DNA of 29,601 nt from Prevotella sp. CAG:1031 (lineage in GTDB: Bacteria > Bacteroidota > Bacteroidia > Bacteroidales > Muribaculaceae): assembly GCA_000431215.1 (NCBI GenBank), contig HF985608.1:27969-57569 (forward strand). Reading direction: 5' to 3'. Below, piece by piece: positions 16,130 to 23,767 of the stretch. The translations under genes and the position numbers were made by a program. Position 1 is the first letter of the stretch. Each line of letters opens with the position of its first letter. The notes beneath the pieces were generated by a model. The model saw only the letters and a program-made list of their open reading frames with translations. It searched no databases and was not told where the DNA came from.

Positions 16130-17059
16130 TTATCGGCGGGGAATAAGGCGGCCTGCGCTTGGGGGAAGCTGGGCGAGCGTGGCAGCGATGGCGTTGAGCT
16201 CCTGAGCATGGAGGTAGTCGACTTTGCGCGGGGGCTCGGGGTATTGCTCAGTGGTGACGATGAGCAGACGCCCGGACGCACATTGTTCGAATAGCTCCTT
16301 GTATGGCTTTTTTCGGTCGGAAAACAGATAGTCGGTGACGAGAATTATCCCGTTGCCGTTTTCTATTGCCTCGTCGCGGTATTTCTTCTCATGAGGGTTG
16401 ATGAATGGCGATACAATCACTCCGCCTGCCCGTATGACCTCTTCCCATTCCGCTTTCTTTGATTCATAGTCTGGAGTCCGTTCGGGTATGCGGCTTATCC
16501 TGATGGCCGATTTTATCGGGTTGTCAAGTAGGAAAATATTGCCGTAGAGGCCACATAATCTGTCATTTACCTTTATTAGGAGCCTGTGGAAGAAATACTC
16601 GGGGAATAGCTTCCTGACAAGGTAGCGGCGCGGATTGTCGGCAATATAATTGTAAAAAGCGTCTTTGGCGCCTTTTCGGAATGCAATCTTGTCGTTGAAG
16701 CCCGGTTCGAAGAGTGTTCTGTTTGCCTTTGCAGTGCACGAAGCTTTAAAGGCGGCTATTATGGAGCCTAAATGTTGTTCGGTTCGCTCTTTGACAAATA
16801 GCTCGAAATGAAGATGATCGGGCATCGCTATGCGGCGAAGTATGCTCAGATGCCTGTTGTCGGCGCAGAGCCGGTCGAGGCAGTCGTATATCGTTCGCCC
16901 TGTCGGAGTCAGTTCAACGCTTGGCGTTATCTTTGGCGCGCCCGGGTCGGCGGTAATTGATGAGAAACATGGAGCGCCGGCCGATTTCAGCAGCGTTATC
17001 AGGTAGATGCGGCGGCTGTGGTAGTCATGGTTTTTGCATCGGCGGGTGAATCGGTGCAT
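16130..17059 (-). CDS. RAYT/Y1-transposase-like protein with C-terminal Rossmann-like domain
   Basis: A 309-residue protein. The N-terminal part (about 10-165) is a Y1/HUH nuclease of the IS200-like or REP-associated tyrosine transposase type. The HUH pair is H82-L-H84 in RIAMPDHLHFELFVK, an expected strand 1 is HDYHSRRIYLITL, and the candidate nucleophile is Y138 in FYNYIADNPRRY, the usual Y-I-x-x-NP context. The remaining 130 residues (about 175-300) do not belong to a minimal Y1 transposase. They contain AGGVIVSPFINPHEKKYRDEA, NGIILVTDYLF, GRLLIVTTE and HAQELNAIAATLA, a layout like a DprA/LOG-type Rossmann fold. There are no inverted terminal repeats and no TnpB, so it is probably a domesticated single-copy protein. 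The gene follows the AlkD-like gene by 45 bases. Confidence 0.75.
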   Translation of the reverse strand: MHRFTRRCKNHDYHSRRIYLITLLKSAGAPCFSSITADPGAPKITPSVELTPTGRTIYDCLDRLCADNRHLSILRRIAMPDHLHFELFVKERTEQHLGSIIAAFKASCTAKANRTLFEPGFNDKIAFRKGAKDAFYNYIADNPRRYLVRKLFPEYFFHRLLIKVNDRLCGLYGNIFLLDNPIKSAIRISRIPERTPDYESKKAEWEEVIRAGGVIVSPFINPHEKKYRDEAIENGNGIILVTDYLFSDRKKPYKELFEQCASGRLLIVTTEQYPEPPRKVDYLHAQELNAIAATLAQLPPSAGRLIPRR

Positions 17060-17104
17060 GGGCTTCTTCCCTGATGGTTATGTGGGCAAGGTTCAGCTTG
17101 CCTA

Positions 17105-17638
17105 TCATAGGTATGAGGCGTCGTCGATGAGGCGCGCGGCAGTGGTGCTGACGCGCTTGTCGGGATCGGCGGCGAGTCCTTCGGCGATGGATATGGCAGC
17201 CGCTTTGTTTCCGCTGTTGAGAAGGTTGTAGGCGAGGCGGACAGCTCCGTAGCGTGTCATGGCATCTGTGGAAGCGGCGGCTTCGCAGGCGATCTTTTCG
17301 GCGTCGGGAAGATGGCGGAGCAGGCTGTGGCAGAGAATGTCGGTCACTTCGGGGGTGGGAGATTCCGAGAGCCACACTATGCCTTCGGAGAAGCCGTCAG
17401 GCTTGATCAGCATGGGCGCCAGAAGCATACTCTCGCGCGTCGACCGGTTGGCCCACAGTTCGCGCGCCAGCTCTTCGTCGGGGCCGAATTCTCCGGCAAT
17501 CTCGCGCAACTGAGGCATGTTGAGGCCGAAGATTACGCGGAATGGCTGGCCTGCCCGGCGCAGTGCGTCGGCTGTGATGCCGTTGCGCATGGCGAAGAAG
17601 CGGCGCTTGAGCCGCTGCATCTTTGAAAATTCGGTCAT
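17105..17638 (-). CDS. AlkD-like HEAT-repeat protein (DNA alkylation repair family)
   Basis: A 177-residue all-helical protein of the DNA-alkylation-repair/HEAT superfamily. Family features: an early RRFFAMRNGITADALRRAGQ, GLNMPQLREIAGEF near residue 38, and LWANRSTRESMLLAPMLI near 61-78, like the LW-S/N-x-x-xE-xR segment of AlkD. AlkD glycosylases are about 230 residues and use a Trp and an Asp in a W-D-x-x-D context; here that region reads ESPTPEVTDILCHSLL, so the usual tryptophan is missing. Glycosylase activity is therefore doubtful, and a scaffold or DNA-binding role is as likely. The start overlaps the hisS stop by 4 bases (ATGA), supporting coupled translation. Confidence 0.75.
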   Translation of the reverse strand: MTEFSKMQRLKRRFFAMRNGITADALRRAGQPFRVIFGLNMPQLREIAGEFGPDEELARELWANRSTRESMLLAPMLIKPDGFSEGIVWLSESPTPEVTDILCHSLLRHLPDAEKIACEAAASTDAMTRYGAVRLAYNLLNSGNKAAAISIAEGLAADPDKRVSTTAARLIDDASYL

Positions 17639-18996
17639 TTCAGGATTTCGATAGCCTCGTCGACGGTTACAATCTTCTGTTCGCCGCTGTTCATGTCTTT
17701 GAGCGTCAGTTTTCCTTCGGCGGCCTCGCTTTCGCCGATAATGGCCACAAAAGGAATTCTGAGATCGTCGGCATATTTCATCTGTTTCTTCATCTTGGCG
17801 GCGTCGGGATAGATCTCTGCCGGGATTCCCGCGGCGCGCACTTTCGACAGGGCGCCGATGACAGCCGGAGCGAGTTCGTCGCCGAAGTTGACGAATAAAA
17901 CGCGGGTCGAGCTGAGAAGGTCGGCGGGATAGAGATTGAGAGCGTTGAGGACATCGTAGATACGGTCGGCGCCGAAGCTGACTCCGACCCCCGACACGCC
18001 CGGCATACCGAATACGCCGGTCAGATTGTCGTAGCGGCCGCCGCCCGAGATAGAGCCTATCTCGACGTCGCGCGCCTTGACTTCGACAATGGTGCCGGTA
18101 TAGTAATTCAGTCCGCGTGCCAGCGAGAAATCGAGCTCGAGGTCGCAGCGGAGCGAAGAGGCGAGGGTAGTGACGGTGCGCAGTTCCTCGATTCCCTTGA
18201 GGCCGGTTTCTACTCCGGCAAGAGCTTTCGCGAGGGCGTCGAGTTTATCGGCGGTCGAGCCGGAGATGCTCAGAACCGGCATGAGGCGCTCAACCTCCGC
18301 GGGGGTAAGAGAGCGCTCTATGAGCTCAGCCTTGACGTTGTCGAGCCCTATCTTGTCGAGCTTGTCAATGGCGACTGTGATATCGATGAGTTTGTCGGGG
18401 CGCCCGATCATCTCGGCGATACCGGCCAGCACCTTGCGGTTATTGAGCTTTATTGTTATGGCAACCCCGAGGCGCGCGAATACCTCGTCGATCATCTGAA
18501 GCAGTTCGACCTCGTTGAGAAGCGAGTCAGAGCCGACGACGTCGGCGTCGCACTGGTAGAACTCGCGGTAGCGACCTTTCTGAGGACGGTCGGCGCGCCA
18601 TACGGGTTGAATCTGGTATCTCTTGAACGGGAACTGGAGATCGTTGCGGTGCATGGTCACGAAACGTGCGAACGGCACAGTCAGGTCGTAGCGCAGTCCT
18701 TTTTCGCAGAGACGCGAGGCGAGCCGGGCGGCGTTCTCATCGCTGCCGTCGAGAAGCGCCGGGTCGATGCCGCGCATGAAGTTGCCCGAGTTCAGAATCT
18801 TGAAGAGAAGCTTGTCGCCCTCTTCGCCGTATTTTCCCATCAGCGTAGACAGGTTCTCCATTGCCGGAGTCTCGATCTGGCGGTAGCCATAAAGAGCGAA
18901 CACACTGCGGATTGTGTCGAAAATATAGTTTCGGCGGGCCATTTCGGCGGGGCCGAAGTCGCGGGTTCCCTTAGGAATAGACGGTTTCTGAGCCAT
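17635..18996 (-). CDS. hisS: histidyl-tRNA synthetase
   Basis: A class IIa synthetase charging tRNA-His in the cytoplasm, 453 residues. Motif 1 region is GTRDFGPAEMARRNYIFDTI (10-30). Motif 2 is PVWRADRPQKGRYREFYQCD (131-150). The histidine-A motif is GLNYYTGTIVEV (near 295), with the glycine-rich GSISGGGRYDNL just after. The anticodon-binding Rossmann domain occupies about 355-450 (TRVLFVNFGDELAPAV, AGIPAEIYPDAAKMKKQMKYAD). The length is slightly above the E. coli enzyme (424), as usual in Bacteroidetes. It heads the hisS, AlkD-like, RAYT-like gene string. Confidence 0.97.
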   Translation of the reverse strand: MAQKPSIPKGTRDFGPAEMARRNYIFDTIRSVFALYGYRQIETPAMENLSTLMGKYGEEGDKLLFKILNSGNFMRGIDPALLDGSDENAARLASRLCEKGLRYDLTVPFARFVTMHRNDLQFPFKRYQIQPVWRADRPQKGRYREFYQCDADVVGSDSLLNEVELLQMIDEVFARLGVAITIKLNNRKVLAGIAEMIGRPDKLIDITVAIDKLDKIGLDNVKAELIERSLTPAEVERLMPVLSISGSTADKLDALAKALAGVETGLKGIEELRTVTTLASSLRCDLELDFSLARGLNYYTGTIVEVKARDVEIGSISGGGRYDNLTGVFGMPGVSGVGVSFGADRIYDVLNALNLYPADLLSSTRVLFVNFGDELAPAVIGALSKVRAAGIPAEIYPDAAKMKKQMKYADDLRIPFVAIIGESEAAEGKLTLKDMNSGEQKIVTVDEAIEILK

Positions 18997-19011
18997 AACA
19001 AAAATTTTTCA

Positions 19012-19043
19012 CAAAGGTAGTGAAAGGTGACAGCAATGGCAAA
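19012..19043 (-). promoter_or_regulatory. hisS promoter, Bacteroidetes type
   Basis: Minus-strand TTTG (complement of 19040-19043), 20 bases, then TACCTTTG (complement of 19012-19019): a complete match to the -33/-7 consensus. The -7 box lies 15 bases before the ATG at 18996, so the leader is very short, about 9 bases. Confidence 0.8.
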
Positions 19044-19101
19044 TTTATTTACCATTGTCAGGTGCGGGTGTTAAGCGCAGGCTGTTGCTCCGCTCATTGT
19101 G

Positions 19102-19635
19102 TCAGTCTTCGAGGGAGCGGCGCAGTTTGTCGAGAAGCTTCAGATGGTTGGCGATTATTCGGTAGCCGACAATGATGCCGATGACCGCACCGGTTATGCC
19201 TCCACAGACGAGCGCCGAGCCGTCGGAATGGTCGGAAATTATGACCAGAAACAAGATAAGGGCGGGAATCGTCAGGCCAAATCCGATGGCGGTGTTTATC
19301 ATTGCGCGGTGGCGCATGGCTATCGTGAACCGCAGGGCGTCGGCGGTTGTCATTGTGGGGAGGTGACTCTGGTTAAGCCTGACTAATTCCAAGAGTTTCA
19401 TGGCTGATTCGAAAAGTAGAATCACGATAAAGAGGATTGTCAGCCAAAGGGGTACCTCGAGATACATCATTGAATATCCTATAAGCGGTATGACGCCGAT
19501 GTTCAGGGTGAGAAGCACGTAAAGGCGCAGGCGCAGCCGCTCGTGGAGCGCGCGGATCCGTTTCCCGGGCCTTTTTGGTTCGGGAGCGTTTATCTTCTGA
19601 TCTTTCCAGGCTGATTTCAAGCTTTCGACATCCAT
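19102..19635 (-). CDS. four-helix membrane protein partnered with an ECF sigma factor
   Basis: A 177-residue inner-membrane protein. The cytoplasmic N-terminus (1-36; MDVESLKSAWKDQKINAPEP) is followed by four predicted membrane helices at about 37-57, 62-82, 113-133 and 141-161, and a basic C-terminal tail. Its start is 5 bases after the ECF sigma stop, so the two are co-transcribed. Many Bacteroidetes ECF genes are followed by a gene for a membrane protein of this shape, where the N-terminal ESLKxxW segment may contact the sigma factor. It lacks the zinc-binding anti-sigma HxxxCxxC motif. An anti-sigma role is inference from position and topology. Confidence 0.75.
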   Translation of the reverse strand: MDVESLKSAWKDQKINAPEPKRPGKRIRALHERLRLRLYVLLTLNIGVIPLIGYSMMYLEVPLWLTILFIVILLFESAMKLLELVRLNQSHLPTMTTADALRFTIAMRHRAMINTAIGFGLTIPALILFLVIISDHSDGSALVCGGITGAVIGIIVGYRIIANHLKLLDKLRRSLED

Positions 19636-19640
19636 AGCTG

Positions 19641-20153
19641 TTATTGTTGAGAACGGTCGATAAGTTTCTGTTTAATGCGGCGCAGGCGTGTGGCCACGGT
19701 GTTTCTGGCCAGACCTGTCACTTCGGAGATTTCGTCGTAGGAATTCTCGTCGAGCCACATCATAATGAGAGCTTTTTCCATCGGGTCGAGCTGCGATATA
19801 AGGCGATACATCTCGCGCAGGTTTTCGGTGCGCCGTCCGTCGTCGCCGGGGATGTCGACAAGCGATTCTATCGGGGTGTTCAGGCTGTCGTGGCGGTGGT
19901 GGCGCCTGAAGAAGGTGACGCAGCTGTTGATGGCTATGCGGTAAAGCCATGTCGAGATGCGCGCTTCGCCTCGGAAGCTGTCCATGGCGCTCCAGATATT
20001 GGCGAGAGTTTCCTGATAGAGGTCGTTGAAATAGTCGACATCGGTGGCATACATATAGCAGACCTTGCAGATCAACTGCCGGTTTTCAGACACGAGGCTG
20101 TTAAACTGGGCCTCGCGCTGGCTATTGTCGGTGGAAAAGGCCATTGCTGTCAT
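19641..20153 (-). CDS. ECF-type RNA polymerase sigma factor
   Basis: A 170-residue sigma-70 family protein with region 2 at about 12-80 (NRQLICKVCYMYATDVDYFNDLYQETLANIW, WLYRIAINSCVTFFRR) and region 4 at about 110-168 (LDPMEKALIMMWLDENSYDE, ISEVTGLARNTVATRLRRIKQKL, a helix-turn-helix that reads the -35 box). It should recruit core polymerase to a small set of promoters. The length and lack of region 3 fit ECF factors. The ATG at 20153 is used; an internal ATG three codons later is possible. The next gene is its likely membrane partner. No clear TAnnTTTG promoter is seen in the 44 bases upstream. Confidence 0.9.
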   Translation of the reverse strand: MTAMAFSTDNSQREAQFNSLVSENRQLICKVCYMYATDVDYFNDLYQETLANIWSAMDSFRGEARISTWLYRIAINSCVTFFRRHHRHDSLNTPIESLVDIPGDDGRRTENLREMYRLISQLDPMEKALIMMWLDENSYDEISEVTGLARNTVATRLRRIKQKLIDRSQQ

Positions 20154-20197
20154 GTTTCTATGCTATTTGTCGCAGCAGGGACAAAATAGTGACAGGC

Positions 20198-20815
20198 TTA
20201 AACGTTTTTTAACACATCGGGCAGCTCTGCAAGGCTGTCGATGACAATATTGACGTCGGCCGACGCGGGCTGGGGGTGTATGTTGCGGCCTTTGTCGCGC
20301 AGCATGACGGTCAGCCAGCCGAGCGACCGCGGCTCAGCGAAGTCTTTGGCCGGATTGTCGCCTACCGAGACGAACAGATCGGCATCGATTCCGCCGGTAT
20401 ATACGGCAAACTGTTTTCCTGTGCCTCCTGCGCTCCGTGGCGATGCGATCAGGGGCTCGCGGGTCAGATAGCGCCGCAGGCCGAGGCGGTCGATCTTGTT
20501 GTTCTGGGTCGTCGGACGTCCTTCGGTCAGGAGTCCTATGCCGCATCCCATATCGCGCAGTTCGGCGAGGGTTTTAGCTGTGGCCTCAGGCAATTCTATC
20601 GCAGGGCGGCAGTTGCGGTAGAAATCAACCATCTCGCCGACAGGACGCCCGGTCAGTTTCGCCGCGAGGTCGAAAGCGGCAGGGAAGTCGCCTGCCGAGG
20701 TCAGAGTTCCGGGCGCAATATTGAAGTTGCGTTCGAGCTCGGAAAGGGCGGCGATGACAAAGTCGGCCTCGGGAAAGAGGGTGTCATCGAGGTCGAATAC
20801 GATAAAGAATCTCAA
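20198..20815 (-). CDS. HAD-family phosphatase
   Basis: A 205-residue haloacid-dehalogenase superfamily hydrolase. Motif I is FDLDDTLF with nucleophile D8 and acid/base D10. Motif II is a Thr/Ser in LLTEGRPTTQNNK (near 115-127), motif III is a Lys in that segment or further on, and motif IV is FVSVGDNPAKDF (near 169-180). The cap helices at about 18-85 suggest subfamily I. Substrate unknown; beside ugd and a sugar aminotransferase it may act on a sugar or nucleotide phosphate. It starts at a TTG (20815) that overlaps the TGA stop of the aminotransferase gene, so translation is probably coupled; no ATG occurs before motif I. Confidence 0.85.
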   Translation of the reverse strand: MRFFIVFDLDDTLFPEADFVIAALSELERNFNIAPGTLTSAGDFPAAFDLAAKLTGRPVGEMVDFYRNCRPAIELPEATAKTLAELRDMGCGIGLLTEGRPTTQNNKIDRLGLRRYLTREPLIASPRSAGGTGKQFAVYTGGIDADLFVSVGDNPAKDFAEPRSLGWLTVMLRDKGRNIHPQPASADVNIVIDSLAELPDVLKNV

Positions 20816-21930
20816 AACAGCTCTCTGAGAACAGATACTACGCGACGGATTTCGTCGTCGGTCAGCGACGAACCGCTGGGAAGGCAGAGTCCGGTGTCGA
20901 AGATGCGGCGCCCTGTGCCGTCGAGGGTCGACGGGGCGTCGGCATAGACGGGCTGCATTGTCATGGGGCGCCAGATTCGGCGCGACTCGATGTTGGCAGC
21001 GGCGAGATGCTGGCGCGCCTGCTCCGGGGTGACGCCCGATTCGGGGTCAATAATTATTGTGGACAGCCAGAAGTTAGAGTTATAATGGGCCGACGGATTG
21101 TCGTGGACTTTCACGGCGGGGAGATCGGCGAGCAGATCGCGGTAAAGGGTATGGATTTCGCGGCGCCGTCCGACGTGTTCGCGTACGACTTCCATCTGTG
21201 CGCAGCCTATGCAGGCCGAAATGTTGCTCAGCCGGTAGTTGTAGCCTATGACCTCGTGGTAATAGTAGGGACGCGCCTCGCGGGCCTGAGTGGCGAGGAA
21301 CTTAACTCTGTCGGCGCTCTCTCTGTCGGGGCATATCAGCGCGCCTCCGCCCGATGTTGTGATGACTTTGTTGCCGTTGAAGCTGAGACCGCCGTATAGT
21401 CCGAAAGTGCCGCACATCCGGCCGTTGAGCTCCGAGCCGAGAGCTTCGGCGGCGTCTTCGATCAGCGGAATCTCAAGCTCGTCGGCAATCATTCGGATTT
21501 CATCGATGCGTGCCGGCATACCGTAGAGATGGACTGCCATTATGGCCGCGGGTTTCACGGGACATTCCGCAATAGCGCGGCGGAGCAGCTCGGGCGACAT
21601 GTTCCATGTCGAGCTTTCCGAGTCGACAAACCACGGTTTCGCCCCGACATAAACAACCGGGTTGGCGCTTGCGGCGAAAGTCAGATCCTGACAGATAACC
21701 GTGTCGCCGGGCTTTACGCCGGCCATTATCAGGGCCAGATGGAGGGCGGCGGTGCCGGCGCTGAGAGCGACGACATCATTGGCGCCGAGATAGTCGGCCA
21801 GCAGTTTTTCGAAGCGGTCTACATCGGGCCCGAGCGGCACGATCCAGTCATCTTTAAGGGCCTCTTCGATATATTTCATCTCTGTGCCCGACGGATGGGG
21901 CCGCGAGAGCATTATTCGCTTGTTTTCCAT
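20812..21930 (-). CDS. DegT/DnrJ/EryC1/StrS family PLP-dependent aminotransferase
   Basis: A 372-residue fold-type I aminotransferase that usually transfers an amino group from glutamate to a nucleotide-linked keto-sugar. The ATG at 21930 (MENKRIMLSRPHPSGTEMKY) is chosen; it is 4 bases after the ugd stop, while the longer reading to 21972 would overlap ugd by 38 bases. Seen: the SAGTAALHLAL phosphate loop (57-67), D159 in IPLIEDAAEALGSE (PLP ring nitrogen), and the PLP lysine K188 in LSFNGNKVITTSGGGAL. The WIVPLGPDVDRFE start is like PglE/WecE-type enzymes. Neighbours (ugd and HAD) suggest an amino sugar for surface glycan, though no glycosyltransferase is in view. Confidence 0.9.
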   Translation of the reverse strand: MENKRIMLSRPHPSGTEMKYIEEALKDDWIVPLGPDVDRFEKLLADYLGANDVVALSAGTAALHLALIMAGVKPGDTVICQDLTFAASANPVVYVGAKPWFVDSESSTWNMSPELLRRAIAECPVKPAAIMAVHLYGMPARIDEIRMIADELEIPLIEDAAEALGSELNGRMCGTFGLYGGLSFNGNKVITTSGGGALICPDRESADRVKFLATQAREARPYYYHEVIGYNYRLSNISACIGCAQMEVVREHVGRRREIHTLYRDLLADLPAVKVHDNPSAHYNSNFWLSTIIIDPESGVTPEQARQHLAAANIESRRIWRPMTMQPVYADAPSTLDGTGRRIFDTGLCLPSGSSLTDDEIRRVVSVLRELF

Positions 21931-21934
21931 TATT

Positions 21935-23248
21935 TTATCGTCCGATACAGTGATATTCGAATCCGTTTTCACGAAGTTCGTCGGGGTCGTAGATGTTTCG
22001 GCCGTCGACGACGAGGTTTCCTTTCATGGCTTTCGCGACGACCCGCCACGAGGGCATCCTGAGCTGTTTCCATTCGGTCATCAGCGCTACGGCGTCGGCA
22101 TCGACAACGGCGTCGTATAGATCTGATGCATATTCGACCGTATCTCCGAGGCGCCGACGAGCTTCATCGGTGGCGACCGGGTCGTAGACTCTGACAGAGG
22201 CGCCCTCTGACAACAGACGGTCGATTACGACCAAAGCCGGGGCCTCGCGCATGTCGTCGGTCTCGGGCTTGAACGAAAGTCCCCATATCGCAATCCGCTT
22301 TCCTTTGACCGAGCCGCCGAGTCCGCGTCTGATTTTTTCAAAGACAATCGCTTTCTGGCGGTTGTTGACGTTCTCGACGGCCTCGATGACGTTCATGGAA
22401 TATCCGGCGTCGCGGGCTGTCTTTATCAGCGCTTTGACATCTTTCGGAAAGCATGAGCCGCCATAGCCGCAGCCGGGGTAGAGAAATTTTGTTCCGATGC
22501 GGGCGTCGGTTCCGATTCCTTTACGCACCATGGCAACGTCGGCACCGACAAGCTCGCAGAGATTGGCGATGTCGTTCATGAACGAAATTCTGGTGGCAAG
22601 CATCGAGTTGGCGGCATATTTGGTCATTTCGGCCGACGCTATGTCCATGAAAATAACACGATAGCTGTTGATCATGAACGGACGGTAGATGCGCTCCATG
22701 AGTTTTCGGCCACGTTCGCCCTCGACTCCGACAACGACGCGGTCGGGCGACATGAAGTCTTTTATCGCCGCGCCTTCTTTGAGAAATTCAGGATTCGAAG
22801 CGACTTCGAAGGGAATATTGATGCCCCGGCTCTCAAGCTCTTTCTCGATAGTTTCGCGCACACGCAGTGACGAACCTACGGGAACGGTCGATTTGGTGAC
22901 AAAGAGGGTGTAGCGGTTTATCAGTCGTCCGAATTCGGCGGCCACGTCGAGCACGTATCTCAGGTCGGCAGATCCGTCTTCGTCGGAGGGAGTGCCGACA
23001 GCGCAGAAAACAACGTCGACATCGTCGATGACGTCGGCCAGCGACGATGTGAATTTAAGGCGCCCCTCGGCGCTGTTGCGTCTGACCAGTTCGGCAAGAC
23101 CCGGTTCGTAGATGGGTATTTCGCCGCGACGAAGCGCCTCGATCTTATCGGCATCGATATCGACGCACGTGGTTGAGATTCCCATCTCGGCAAAGCAAGT
23201 TCCGGATACGAGACCGACATATCCGGTTCCGACGATAGCTATATTCAT
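21935..23248 (-). CDS. ugd: UDP-glucose 6-dehydrogenase family protein
   Basis: A 437-residue NAD-dependent enzyme that oxidises UDP-glucose to UDP-glucuronate in two steps. The ATG at 23248 (MNIAIVGTGYVGLVSGTCFA) places the dinucleotide-binding GTGYVG at 7-12. Other signs: GTPSDEDGSADLRYV (near 91-105), TKSTVPVG, NPEFLKEGAAIKDFMSPDR, and the catalytic cysteine C266 in YPGCGYGGSCFPKD. The C-terminal domain carries GLSFKPETDDMREAP. This fits UDP-glucose dehydrogenase best; UDP-ManNAc or GDP-mannose dehydrogenases are related, but the motifs read as Ugd. It is the first gene of the ugd, aminotransferase, HAD unit. Confidence 0.93.
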   Translation of the reverse strand: MNIAIVGTGYVGLVSGTCFAEMGISTTCVDIDADKIEALRRGEIPIYEPGLAELVRRNSAEGRLKFTSSLADVIDDVDVVFCAVGTPSDEDGSADLRYVLDVAAEFGRLINRYTLFVTKSTVPVGSSLRVRETIEKELESRGINIPFEVASNPEFLKEGAAIKDFMSPDRVVVGVEGERGRKLMERIYRPFMINSYRVIFMDIASAEMTKYAANSMLATRISFMNDIANLCELVGADVAMVRKGIGTDARIGTKFLYPGCGYGGSCFPKDVKALIKTARDAGYSMNVIEAVENVNNRQKAIVFEKIRRGLGGSVKGKRIAIWGLSFKPETDDMREAPALVVIDRLLSEGASVRVYDPVATDEARRRLGDTVEYASDLYDAVVDADAVALMTEWKQLRMPSWRVVAKAMKGNLVVDGRNIYDPDELRENGFEYHCIGR

Positions 23249-23284
23249 TATATTATTATAGGTGCCTTGTTGGATTTCAGGCTG

Positions 23285-23292
23285 CAAAGATA
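23285..23292 (-). promoter_or_regulatory. -7 box of the ugd unit
   Basis: Minus-strand TATCTTTG matches TAnnTTTG, 36 bases before the ugd ATG. No TTTG is seen at the expected -33 distance; the region upstream is the terminator of the small ORF. Confidence 0.55.
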
Positions 23293-23312
23293 CTGAAATT
23301 TCCTCAGCGGTT

Positions 23313-23361
23313 GAAGAAAAAACGCCATCCGAAGTCAAGGAAGGCGACTGTGGAGGGCGTT
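23313..23361 (-). terminator. intrinsic terminator after the 50-residue ORF
   Basis: AACGCCATCC (23321-23330) pairs with GGAGGGCGTT (23352-23361) with one mismatch, and an inner AGTC/GACT pair (23333-23336 with 23346-23349) extends the stem. On the minus strand it is followed by TTTTTTCTTCAA. It lies 19 bases after the small ORF stop, which supports the ORF being transcribed. Confidence 0.65.
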
Positions 23362-23380
23362 GATTCTTTTGTCTACGGCA

Positions 23381-23533
23381 TCAGTTGAGCAGCAGTCCGC
23401 TCAGACCGGGCACCGACAGGCGCGGTTCGGCCGAATAGCTGTGGGCGAATTGACGGATAAAGTCGAGTGTCGACTTCCGAGGCCCGGGATGTGCGGCGCT
23501 GTCAGACTGCCGGGAGGCTGTTTGAGGAGCCAT
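23381..23533 (-). CDS. small protein of about 50 residues, unknown function
   Basis: From the ATG at 23533 the product begins MAPQTASRQSDSAAHPGPRK and continues STLDFIRQFAHSYSAEP to a final LSGLLLN. The segment PRKSTLDFIRQFAHSY looks like an amphipathic helix and resembles short ORFs I have seen in Bacteroidales, often with RPS/K-xxTL-xxIRQFA; I cannot confirm a family here. An in-frame ATG at 23581 would add 16 residues, but that stretch is AT-rich like a leader. It has a terminator of its own and lies divergent to the ECF sigma gene at 23866. There is no signal peptide or membrane segment, so it should be cytoplasmic, perhaps binding a partner protein. Confidence 0.6.
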   Translation of the reverse strand: MAPQTASRQSDSAAHPGPRKSTLDFIRQFAHSYSAEPRLSVPGLSGLLLN

Positions 23534-23726
23534 TTTTGATTCTGTGGAGATAGTTAAAAGTTGAGTAGAGATTTTCTTCATGGGCAGGTGTCTTTGGAGA
23601 GTTATCACTGATAAAACGCTTGTTATGGTCTTTTATTATGCCGGAAGAATGAAAAAATCTCACTTTCGGGCAGATTGTGTTTATTGCATCGCGAGGGTTA
23701 AATAGTGTTAATTGAAGCTCCGGGCC

Positions 23727-23758
23727 TTTGACGGTTTCAATTGAAATGTCTAACTTTG
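23727..23758 (+). promoter_or_regulatory. promoter of the sigma/protease unit, Bacteroidetes type
   Basis: TTTG at 23727-23730, 20 bases, then TAACTTTG at 23751-23758: a full consensus match. Transcription should start near 23765, about 100 bases before the sigma ATG. Confidence 0.8.
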
Positions 23759-23767
23759 TATTAATAA

